DNA from: Syntrophaceae bacterium
Lineage (GTDB): Bacteria > Desulfobacterota > Syntrophorhabdia > Syntrophorhabdales > WCHB1-27
Assembly: GCA_003165115.1 (NCBI GenBank)
Contig: PLSJ01000115.1
Coordinates: 1-11,720 of the forward strand
Reading direction: 5' to 3'
DNA length: 11,720 nucleotides
Part shown: one piece after another, positions 6,228-11,720 of the stretch
Layout of the letters: each line of letters opens with the position of its first letter
How positions within the stretch are numbered: position 1 is the stretch's first letter
Notes under the pieces: generated by a model
Seen by the model: the letters and a program-made list of their open reading frames with translations, nothing else
What the model was told of the DNA's origin: nothing
Database searches by the model: none
Made by a program: the position numbers and the translations under genes

Positions 6228-7304
6228 CTACAGGAAGCACTGCGGGTCGTCGGCGAGATAATCGCCCGTCCCCGTCGATGCGGAGCAGGCGTAGGCGATG
6301 GCGCGGCACCCCCTGCACTCGGCCCAGCGGCGGCACCGGCCGCACCGCCCCGTATATTCTTTCCGCTCCCTCAGTTGATTGAGCAGGGGTGACGCCGTCC
6401 AGACCTCTCTTAAGGAATCGGTCCGCACGTTCCCCAGGGGGACCGGCAGCCTGCGGCACGGCATGATCGTCCCGTCGGAAAGGAGGGTAAGGCCCGAGAC
6501 CCCGGCCGCGCACCCCGCGAAGGCGATATCCCCCGCGTCATCGAAGCCGCCCTTCATCGATGAGCCGAGGGGGTCACCGGTCGAAGTCTCGACCGGGCCG
6601 GCGTTGAACCGGCGCACCTGTGCATACGCGTCACGGACCTGCCCGCGGGTGAGCATCTCGCTCATCAGCGCCTCTCCCCTGCCGTAAGGGACCAGCCTCG
6701 AAAAACCTACCTTCCGCACACCCAGGACAAGCCCGAGCGCAAAGATATCGCCCACGTAGGCAACGTTCAGCCTGGAAAGGGTCGTGTTCAGGCTGACGGG
6801 AACGTGCCTGCGAACGAGCTCTTCCGCCCCCCTGCATGCTTTCAGGAAGGCCCCTTTGCCGCGGACGGCGTCATGCACGGCTTGGGGCCCTTCGATGCTT
6901 ATCTGGACGCCGTCCACGAGCCCGTAAAGCCTCCTGGCCCTGTCCGCGTCGACGAGCGTGCCGTTCGTGAGGAGGTAGACCTCGAACCGCTGCCTCTTCA
7001 GCACCCTGAGGATGTCAAAGATATCCGGCCGCAGGAAGGGCTCTCCCCCCGTGACGGTGAAGCTGGGCGAAAACGAAATGGCGTACGTCTCCGCCCAGCT
7101 TTTGACCATGTTCGACACCTCGCCGGCCACCTCGCGGACGCCGAAGAAGTCCATCTCCCCGGGGCGCCCGGCTTTCTGATAGCAATGCCTGCACGCGAGG
7201 TTGCAGCGCTCGGTCAGGTGCCATTGGACGAAGAACTCTTTTTCCAGCTTTTCCGTTGCTGAACCAGCAACAGCTAACCTTTTCAGCTCTTTCACTTCCG
7301 GCAT
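6228..7304 (-). CDS. Radical SAM/SPASM enzyme, peptide-maturase or NirJ/AhbD-like
   Basis: This is a 358-residue protein from ATG 7304. The radical SAM cluster motif C34-x3-C38-x2-C41 sits in WHLTERCNLACRHCYQ, followed by TGGEP (85-89) and the LLTNGT strand. The C-terminal SPASM domain has C265, C283, then C321-x2-C324-x5-C330-x2-C333, C340 and C356, enough for two auxiliary [4Fe-4S] clusters. Enzymes of this layout modify ribosomal peptides (PqqE, sactipeptide maturases) or tetrapyrrole side chains (NirJ, AhbD). The GCRA-x-AY...GDY...DDP-x-C ending fits both. No RRE/PqqD domain is visible. A reading frame from TTG 7349 adds 15 residues but lacks support; ATG 7304 overlaps the stop of a 34-codon frame upstream, suggesting coupled translation. 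The substrate is unknown. Confidence 0.88.
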   Translation of the reverse strand: MPEVKELKRLAVAGSATEKLEKEFFVQWHLTERCNLACRHCYQKAGRPGEMDFFGVREVAGEVSNMVKSWAETYAISFSPSFTVTGGEPFLRPDIFDILRVLKRQRFEVYLLTNGTLVDADRARRLYGLVDGVQISIEGPQAVHDAVRGKGAFLKACRGAEELVRRHVPVSLNTTLSRLNVAYVGDIFALGLVLGVRKVGFSRLVPYGRGEALMSEMLTRGQVRDAYAQVRRFNAGPVETSTGDPLGSSMKGGFDDAGDIAFAGCAAGVSGLTLLSDGTIMPCRRLPVPLGNVRTDSLREVWTASPLLNQLRERKEYTGRCGRCRRWAECRGCRAIAYACSASTGTGDYLADDPQCFL

Positions 7305-7396
7305 ACCCTGATCTCGTTTCTGTCGGGGGTGTTTTTCATTTTGCCCCAAAGCACGGCCTCCTTCTCCAGCACTTCCTTCTCCAACCGCCTTTTCAT
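7292..7396 (-). CDS. Small ORF, 34 residues, candidate RiPP precursor or leader peptide
   Basis: The frame runs from ATG 7396 to TGA 7292 and is too short for routine gene finding. A perfect AAGGAGG (7410-7404) lies 7 bases before the ATG, the best ribosome binding site in this neighbourhood. The peptide begins MKRRLEKEVLEKEAV, has a W17-G-K segment, and ends with a single cysteine in VCRK. It is strongly charged and has no signal peptide. Its last 13 bases overlap the start of the radical SAM/SPASM gene in another frame, so the two are almost certainly cotranslated. It could be the substrate of that enzyme, or only a leader that couples translation. I do not recognise the peptide as a member of a known precursor family. 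Confidence 0.5.
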   Translation of the reverse strand: MKRRLEKEVLEKEAVLWGKMKNTPDRNEIRVCRK

Positions 7397-7529
7397 GTGG
7401 CTGCCTCCTTATATTGCGGTCGGCGCCTCATCGGGACGCACCCGCGCCCGCGCGCCTCTTTTCGTATATAAGCATCCCGGAGCGGAAAGGAAAGGGGCGG
7501 GTTCTTGCGGCCTTTGTCAGCCGAACTAC

Positions 7530-7560
7530 ATTATAGGTAAACGGTCAAAGGGGCTTTCAA
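7530..7560 (-). promoter_or_regulatory. Weak candidate promoter for the small ORF/radical SAM pair
   Basis: On the minus strand a perfect -10 TATAAT (7535-7530) has TTGAAA (7560-7555) upstream at 19-base spacing, which is longer than ideal. It would give a leader of about 125 bases before the small ORF. A TATATA at 7465-7470 is an alternative -10. Confidence 0.25.
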
Positions 7561-7674
7561 TGAAAGAGTATGACGTGGTCGTCGTCGGCTCCGGCTCGGG
7601 ACTCTCCACCCGCGTCTGTCGCGTTCTCCGCCATCATGGAGAGGATACCGGAGGCGTTCAGCAATCCGGGTTGA
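7560..7674 (+). pseudogene. Remnant of an FAD-dependent pyridine nucleotide-disulfide oxidoreductase
   Basis: An AAAGGGG ribosome binding site (7547-7553) precedes ATG 7560 and the peptide MKEYDVVVVGSGSGLS. This is the first beta strand and dinucleotide loop that open dihydrolipoamide dehydrogenase-like flavoproteins. Homology then stops. In the next frame, from about 7615, the bases read VAFSAIMERIPEAFSNPG followed by TGA at 7672. That looks like a natural C-terminal end, as if the middle of a gene of roughly 450 codons had been removed. The 3' end overlaps the 3' end of the facing glycosyltransferase by 17 bases. The N-terminal match is clear; the claim that the tail belongs to the same gene is inference. 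Confidence 0.55.
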
Positions 7675-8839
7675 GCGAGGAGTCCTGGGACAATCCCGTG
7701 GTGAGCGGGTCTTTTGAGGCGGCATCAAAGCCGGAAGACGACGAGTAGACTTCTTCCCAGAGGTGGATGTTCGACCTGATGTCCCTGTTCGTGCGCACCC
7801 ACTGGCGCTGCTCCTCGGTCACACCCTTCCGGAATTCCTCGTCCCCGATCAGCCTCGCCAATTGCGTCTTCCAGCCCTCGTAGGTGTTCTCCGCGACGCA
7901 GGAGACCTTGCCACTGTAGGGCGGCACGTCGCTTGCGAGCGTCGCCGTCGCCACCATGGCGTATTCGTAGAACTTGATCACCGATTTCGAGCGGCTGAAG
8001 GAGGTATCGGCCAGGGGACAGAGGCCGATATCGAGGTTGATCCTCGAAAGCTTCTTGCCGTATTCCTCGAAGGGGACGAAGGGTTCGTGCTTCCACTCCA
8101 ACCCTTTCAGCTTTTGGTCGAGCTTTATGACGCTCCCGTACCAGCCCATATCTTCGGGGCGCCGGGCGACGGCCCTTTCATGCCGGTCCCGCAGGTTGAG
8201 CACGTAGGAATCCCACTTCATGGGACTCAGGCCGAATATGACGAACTCGAAATCGACCTCCCTCTGGAGGTCCCTGACCACATCGAGGATCAGGACGAGG
8301 TCTTCGGGGTGCGAACCTCTTCCCTGCCACCCTACCCTCACCTTTTCGTTGCGCCCCTTTCTCCGTTTCCATTTCGTCCGGTCGACGCAATAGGGGAGGG
8401 TGATCACGTTCCGGTTGTACCGCGCGAGCTTCTCTTTGAGGCTCCTCCCGGTGGTGGTGACGACGTCCGCCTCCGCCGCCAGCATCCTCACCTGGGAAAG
8501 ATGGCGCCGTATCGAAAGGTACTCCGGGTGCGAGCAGTTGGGGGCTTCCAGCAGGTCGTCCGTCTCGTAGACGATCCTCTTGCCCTCTCCCTTCGCGTAG
8601 TCGATCACGTACCTGAGGACATCGTCCTCGACGTCGTAGTGGCGGTTAAGGACGATCACGTCAGCCCAGGAAAGGGGTCCCTGATCGACATTCCTGCCGA
8701 AAACCGGGTGCATGTAGGACTTGAATTCCGTCTCGAACCGCACTTCGTGCCCCCGTTTCGCGAGGAATTCCGCGGGGAGCTTGTTTCTCAGGTGGAACCA
8801 GACGGTGTCGGTAGTATTCGGGATAATGAGAATCTTCAT
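7658..8839 (-). CDS. GT-B fold glycosyltransferase, GT4-like
   Basis: This 393-residue cytoplasmic protein shows two Rossmann-like halves. The first opens MKILIIPNTTDTVWFHLRN and runs through YETDD (91-95). The second begins at VRVGWQGRG (167-174, the phosphate-loop region) and reaches the donor site LCPLADTSFSRSKSVIKFYE (273-292), with E292 followed by Y293-A-M and then TLASDVPPYSG. That spaced KS-x-IK-x2-EY signature is typical of sugar-nucleotide-binding GT4-type enzymes. It probably adds a sugar to a surface polysaccharide or glycoprotein, but donor and acceptor cannot be read. No other polysaccharide genes are nearby. The last 25 or so residues after WEEVY are Ser/Asp-rich, look non-conserved, and run into the flavoprotein remnant on the opposite strand. 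The ribosome binding site is weak (GGA about 8 bases before ATG 8839). Confidence 0.8.
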   Translation of the reverse strand: MKILIIPNTTDTVWFHLRNKLPAEFLAKRGHEVRFETEFKSYMHPVFGRNVDQGPLSWADVIVLNRHYDVEDDVLRYVIDYAKGEGKRIVYETDDLLEAPNCSHPEYLSIRRHLSQVRMLAAEADVVTTTGRSLKEKLARYNRNVITLPYCVDRTKWKRRKGRNEKVRVGWQGRGSHPEDLVLILDVVRDLQREVDFEFVIFGLSPMKWDSYVLNLRDRHERAVARRPEDMGWYGSVIKLDQKLKGLEWKHEPFVPFEEYGKKLSRINLDIGLCPLADTSFSRSKSVIKFYEYAMVATATLASDVPPYSGKVSCVAENTYEGWKTQLARLIGDEEFRKGVTEEQRQWVRTNRDIRSNIHLWEEVYSSSSGFDAASKDPLTTGLSQDSSLNPDC

Positions 8840-8906
8840 CGTATTCCAATTTCGTCGCTTGCACTGAAGGGAGATATACCCTTAAAACCTTGTGTGGACT
8901 AAAAAT

Positions 8907-8935
8907 AAGGTAACACGGCCGCGGACCGCTGTCAA
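8907..8935 (-). promoter_or_regulatory. Candidate sigma-70 promoter for the glycosyltransferase gene
   Basis: On the minus strand TTGACA (8935-8930) and TACCTT (8912-8907) are 17 bases apart. The -35 is perfect; the -10 matches three of six positions. The leader would be about 60 bases. Confidence 0.4.
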
Positions 8936-8946
8936 TCAGTGAATAC

Positions 8947-8967
8947 GTGAGGCTAAAGGCGCCTCAC
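8947..8967 (-). terminator. Hairpin at the end of the coiled-coil protein gene, terminator-like
   Basis: A perfect 7-bp stem GTGAGGC/GCCTCAC with a 7-base loop includes the stop codon of the upstream gene. The following bases GTATTC are not a T-run, so intrinsic termination is doubtful. Confidence 0.3.
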
Positions 8968-9401
8968 CCCTTTCGCTTCGGGACCTTTTTCTGTTCCGGG
9001 GCAGGTTTCCTCGCCGCGGCCTGGGCTTCCTTCGCCCTGAGGAACTTTTCGGTTTCCAGCTCCTTCTCGAGCCTGGCGACGTCGCTTTTGGCCGCTTCCA
9101 GGTCACCCACGAATTTGGCCCTCTCCGCGGCAAGCGTCCCGGCCTGAGCCTTCAGCGCCCCTATCTCCGCCGTCTTTTGCGCGTTTTCCTTTTTCAGCCC
9201 GGCGGTCTCCGACCGCAGGCCCTCCACGTGGATGGCGAGCGCGAGGATAAAGAGCAGGGCTATGACAGGTACGATGAGCGATTTCAAAGGGAGCCTCCGT
9301 CTGGAGGACACGGAGGTTTCTCTCCCCGGCATGACGGTCTTCTGATTCTTGAAAAACTCCGCGACTGTGGTTATCCTGTCTTTCTTCCTGAAACCAAACA
9401 T
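8964..9401 (-). CDS. Hypothetical single-pass membrane protein with coiled coil
   Basis: I do not recognise this 145-residue protein. Residues 1-38 are basic and probably cytoplasmic (MFGFRKKDRITTV..., an SSRRR cluster at about 32-36). One membrane segment follows at about 41-59 (LIVPVIALLFILALAIHV). Residues about 60-125 form a heptad-like, Glu/Lys/Ala-rich coiled coil (ETAGLKKENAQKTAEIGALK and onward). The tail is Lys/Pro-rich. The positive-inside rule places the coiled coil in the periplasm. The layout suggests an oligomerising anchor or envelope scaffold, but no function can be assigned. GAGGAGAACGGAAG before ATG 9401 is a good ribosome binding region. It has its own candidate promoter at 9471-9499 and probably its own transcript. 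Confidence 0.7.
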   Translation of the reverse strand: MFGFRKKDRITTVAEFFKNQKTVMPGRETSVSSRRRLPLKSLIVPVIALLFILALAIHVEGLRSETAGLKKENAQKTAEIGALKAQAGTLAAERAKFVGDLEAAKSDVARLEKELETEKFLRAKEAQAAARKPAPEQKKVPKRKG

Positions 9402-9470
9402 CTTCCGTTCTCCTCATGCTGTGTCGGGAACGGCGAAAAATCCAACCTTTTCGCACATGCCCGCACCGGT

Positions 9471-9499
9471 AGTCTATCGCTCCGCACACCCCTTGGCAA
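9471..9499 (-). promoter_or_regulatory. Candidate sigma-70 promoter for the coiled-coil protein gene
   Basis: On the minus strand TTGCCA (9499-9494) and TAGACT (9476-9471) are separated by 17 bases, with five and four of six consensus matches. The leader would be about 63 bases. Confidence 0.45.
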
Positions 9500-9573
9500 T
9501 ATTTTTCTTGCGGGTTACTCTGCGTGCCTAGAGCCTCTTGCCTTGCAAAGGCTCCCATCGGATGGCGACACCT

Positions 9574-11097
9574 TCAGCGCGGGGCCTTTCGCAGGTCCCT
9601 CTCCTTTTCGATCTCGTCGGTCATCCTGTAGGCGATATAGTAGCGGTTGATATTGGCGACATACCGGACCGGCTCCTCGCCGATCTCATCCAAAGCCACC
9701 CGCTCCACGTTATTGAACCACAGGTTCGGGTTGAGCCCCCGCTCTTTCGCCTTCTCGCGCAGCCCCTGGATGCGGCCGGGTCCCGCGTTGTACGCGGCAA
9801 GGGCGAAATCGACCCGGGCGTCGGGAGGGATTCCGGGTTCGTTGAAGTAATTCTTCCGTATCCAGTCCAGGTAGGCGACCCCGGCCCCGATATTTTGCCT
9901 CTCTTTCGTCACATCCCGGTAGCCCACGCTCTTTGCGGTCTTCGGGAGGATCTGCATCACCCCTACGGCCCCGCGCGGGCTGCGGAGGTTCTGGTTCAAT
10001 TCCGATTCCTGGTAGCCCTGGGAGAGCATCATGAGCCAGTCGACCTTATGAAGGGCCGACGCCTCCCGGAAGTGCGGACCGAGGGTCTTTACCCGGCCGA
10101 ACAGCTCTTGCCTGAGCGGGTTCTTTATCAGCTTCGTGTCTTTGAAATAGGTCTTCATGACCTGGGCGGCCTTCCGCTGCAGGTGCGTGCTCGCGTAGTC
10201 GATGAAGGCGTTCAGGCTCTTGAGCAGCTCCGGGTTCTCCGGCCGCACGGCCCACGCGATGCCGCCCCCGTGGGAGAGGGTGACCTCTTTCACCACCCTG
10301 ATGTCCGGGAGGACCTGCGACCAGAGGCGCGCGATGAAATCGTCCACAAAGGTGAGCTCGAAGATGCCCGCATTGACCATTTCCAGGATGTCGTCGGCGT
10401 TCGTGCCCGTGGGCATCTCCACAATGTCGACCGGCGGGAAGCCGGACGCGCTAAGCTGCCCGTTCAGCCGCCGCAGGTGCTGAGCGAAGCTGCTGCCCCT
10501 GAGCACGTGGACTTTCCTGCCCGAAAGCTCCTGGAGATTTTTCGGGACCCTGGCGGCCGCGTGGCATACCAGTACCTCGGAGACGTTTTCGATGTACGGC
10601 TCCGTGAATGCCACGTGCTGCTTCCTCTCATCGGTTACGGTCATGAGTCCGGCCGCGATGTCTCCCTTGCCCGAGAGGAGGTATGGGATAAGGTCCTGGA
10701 AGCGCACGGGGATGAAGGTGATGCCGACCCTGGCTTTGTTGCGCCCGCGGAGCGATTTGTTGAGGAACTTCTCATACTCCGCGAAGGCCTCGCATTCCAC
10801 GCCCCAGGGCTTGCCGTTGGCCACAAAGAACTCCGACCTGCCGTAGTGGACGAGGACGCGGATCGGGCGCCCACCCGAGCCCGGGTCGTCTTTTCTCGTC
10901 TCCACCGGCCTGTAGAGGACGGCCGCGGCTTCCTCGTTCACCCACGGGTCCGTGGCCTTTCTCTCGATCCGGGAGGCGGGGCCGTCCGCGCATCCGTCAT
11001 CGGGCGCCTGCGCCCCGGCTGCGCGGGGGCCCGCCGCGAGAAAGCATGCCAAAAAGAACGGGCAGGGCAGAAGATAAAGGTAAAGTCTCTTATACAT
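9574..11097 (-). CDS. mltF: MltF-type membrane-bound lytic murein transglycosylase
   Basis: This 507-residue protein is close to E. coli MltF (518). It starts with a signal sequence (MYKRLYLYLLPCPFFLACFL, probable cleavage at AGA before Q30). Residues about 78-320 are a periplasmic amino-acid-binding-type (SBP_bac_3) domain, with IRVLVHYG, GKGDIAAGLMTVT-x-ERK and FVDDF. Residues about 345-480 are an SLT catalytic domain, with the acid Glu E364 in GYQESELN, then SPRGAVGVMQILPKTA and AAYNAGPG (N437). It cleaves the glycan strand of peptidoglycan, forming 1,6-anhydromuropeptides. The frame is open to 11295, but upstream codons overlap hemC and lack any signal; ATG 11097, 5 bases after the hemC stop, gives the signal peptide. 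The ribosome binding site is weak, so translation is likely coupled to hemC. Confidence 0.9.
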   Translation of the reverse strand: MYKRLYLYLLPCPFFLACFLAAGPRAAGAQAPDDGCADGPASRIERKATDPWVNEEAAAVLYRPVETRKDDPGSGGRPIRVLVHYGRSEFFVANGKPWGVECEAFAEYEKFLNKSLRGRNKARVGITFIPVRFQDLIPYLLSGKGDIAAGLMTVTDERKQHVAFTEPYIENVSEVLVCHAAARVPKNLQELSGRKVHVLRGSSFAQHLRRLNGQLSASGFPPVDIVEMPTGTNADDILEMVNAGIFELTFVDDFIARLWSQVLPDIRVVKEVTLSHGGGIAWAVRPENPELLKSLNAFIDYASTHLQRKAAQVMKTYFKDTKLIKNPLRQELFGRVKTLGPHFREASALHKVDWLMMLSQGYQESELNQNLRSPRGAVGVMQILPKTAKSVGYRDVTKERQNIGAGVAYLDWIRKNYFNEPGIPPDARVDFALAAYNAGPGRIQGLREKAKERGLNPNLWFNNVERVALDEIGEEPVRYVANINRYYIAYRMTDEIEKERDLRKAPR

Positions 11098-11102
11098 CTG
11101 CT

Positions 11103-11720
11103 TCACTGCGAAAGCGACGCGTCGCGCGCGCGCCTCAATCCGTCGAGGAGGCCTTCCGCGAGGACGGCGGCTTCCGATCTTTCGCTCTCCCTCACGTCCT
11201 TGAAGATGATCGCGCCGGTCTCCGTGCCGTACGCGGCGCGTAGCGTGATGCGGCCGCCGGAAAGGCTCGCGTTGACGCCGAGAGGCACGCTGCACCCGCC
11301 CCCCACGCCTGCCTGGAACACGCGCTCTATGCCCACCTCGAACTCACTCGCCTTATGGTTGAGCGGCCCCACCAGCGATGCCGCGTCATCGCCCGACCTC
11401 GTCTCTATCCCGATGGCCCCCTGCCCGCAGGCGGGCACCATCACGTCGAAGGGAAGGATTTCCCTGACGTGCCCCGCGAGACCCATCCTCTTTACCCCCG
11501 CGTAGGCCAGTATGACGGCGTCCAGGTCATCTTCCGTAAGCTTTTTGACGCGGGTATCCACGTTCCCCCGCAGCGGCATTATCCGAAGGTCGGGCCTGAA
11601 GGCGAGGAGTTGTGCCCTGCGGCGCATGCTGCTCGTGCCCACCGTCGCCCCCTGTGGTGCGTCCGCAAGGGCCGCGTGCTTGAGGGAGATGAAGGTATCC
11701 CTCGGGTCCTCCCTTTCGAG
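11103..11720 (-). CDS. hemC: Hydroxymethylbilane synthase (porphobilinogen deaminase), partial
   Basis: Only the C-terminal 205 residues are present; the gene enters at the window edge in frame as LEREDPRDTFISLKHAALAD. It joins four porphobilinogen units into hydroxymethylbilane, the linear tetrapyrrole that feeds heme, siroheme and cobalamin. The visible signatures are ER-x-DPRD, VGTSSMRRRAQL, the LRGNVDTR segment and the GGGCSVPLG loop, whose cysteine carries the dipyrromethane cofactor. A start at the internal GTG 11642 would cut through this conserved region, so the true start lies outside. The stop at 11103-11105 is 5 bases before the mltF ATG. Because the product also feeds B12 synthesis, its distant neighbourhood with a B12 riboswitch is notable but probably coincidental. 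Confidence 0.95.
   Translation of the reverse strand, partial: LEREDPRDTFISLKHAALADAPQGATVGTSSMRRRAQLLAFRPDLRIMPLRGNVDTRVKKLTEDDLDAVILAYAGVKRMGLAGHVREILPFDVMVPACGQGAIGIETRSGDDAASLVGPLNHKASEFEVGIERVFQAGVGGGCSVPLGVNASLSGGRITLRAAYGTETGAIIFKDVRESERSEAAVLAEGLLDGLRRARDASLSQ

Noticed and set aside
7763..8902. Plus-strand open frame of 379 codons
   Set aside because: It is antisense to the glycosyltransferase, whose motifs are conserved. The antisense product has no recognisable fold or ribosome binding site.
9402..9573. Possible riboswitch (GEMM-like) or structured leader upstream of the coiled-coil protein gene
   Set aside because: A GAGCC/GGCTC hairpin is present on the minus strand, but the conserved c-di-GMP aptamer motifs could not be matched. 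Only a promoter is supported.
9538..11505. Long plus-strand open frame of 655 codons
   Set aside because: It lies antisense to mltF and hemC, both of which have clear family motifs. Its protein is Arg/His/Pro-rich with no domain, typical of a shadow frame in GC-rich DNA.
1..11720. CRISPR arrays, tRNA or rRNA genes, insertion sequences
   Set aside because: No regularly spaced repeats, tRNA-like cloverleafs or transposase genes were seen by eye on either strand.

Overview
The window looks like chromosomal DNA from a GC-rich, Gram-negative anaerobe, most likely a deltaproteobacterium in the broad sense (Desulfobacterota). The evidence is a tungsten-type aldehyde:ferredoxin oxidoreductase (AOR) with its own iron-sulfur partner, a PilZ protein, a TRAP solute-binding protein, a radical SAM/SPASM enzyme, an MltF-type lytic transglycosylase and hemC. 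Most genes have strong AGGAGG-like ribosome binding sites, and several promoters fit the sigma-70 pattern. The taxonomic placement is inference.

Layout. A PilZ-domain protein (58-780, +) is followed by a complete cobalamin riboswitch (about 868-1060) with a textbook terminator as expression platform (1084-1124). The riboswitch leads a two-gene unit: a 93-residue 2x[4Fe-4S] protein and a 626-residue AOR catalytic subunit (1516-3396). Facing it is an orphan TRAP substrate-binding protein (3425-4411, -). The 28-base gap holds overlapping hairpins that can act as terminators in both directions.

The next block (about 4440-6170) is visibly less GC-rich and reads as an accessory defence/stability islet. 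It holds an Mrr-type type IV restriction gene broken by a single-base frameshift (4468-5377, -), divergent from a BrnT/BrnA-type toxin-antitoxin pair (5551-6166, +). Each side has its own near-consensus promoter.

A radical SAM/SPASM enzyme (6228-7304, -) follows. Its start codon overlaps the end of an uncatalogued 34-codon reading frame (7292-7396, -) with a perfect ribosome binding site, which makes a possible peptide-maturase pair. Next come the remains of a deleted flavoprotein disulfide reductase (7560-7674, +), a GT-B glycosyltransferase (7658-8839, -), a small membrane-anchored coiled-coil protein (8964-9401, -), and mltF and hemC on the minus strand (9574-11720). The last two are 5 bases apart and hemC runs off the window.

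How the genes work together. The clearest regulatory unit is B12 control of the AOR pair: by analogy with known cobalamin riboswitches, B12 should switch transcription off. No cobalamin biosynthesis or transport gene, and no obvious B12-independent isozyme, lies in the unit, so the logic of this control is unexplained. The second candidate new system is the small ORF/radical SAM pair. The remaining genes are housekeeping or of unknown role.
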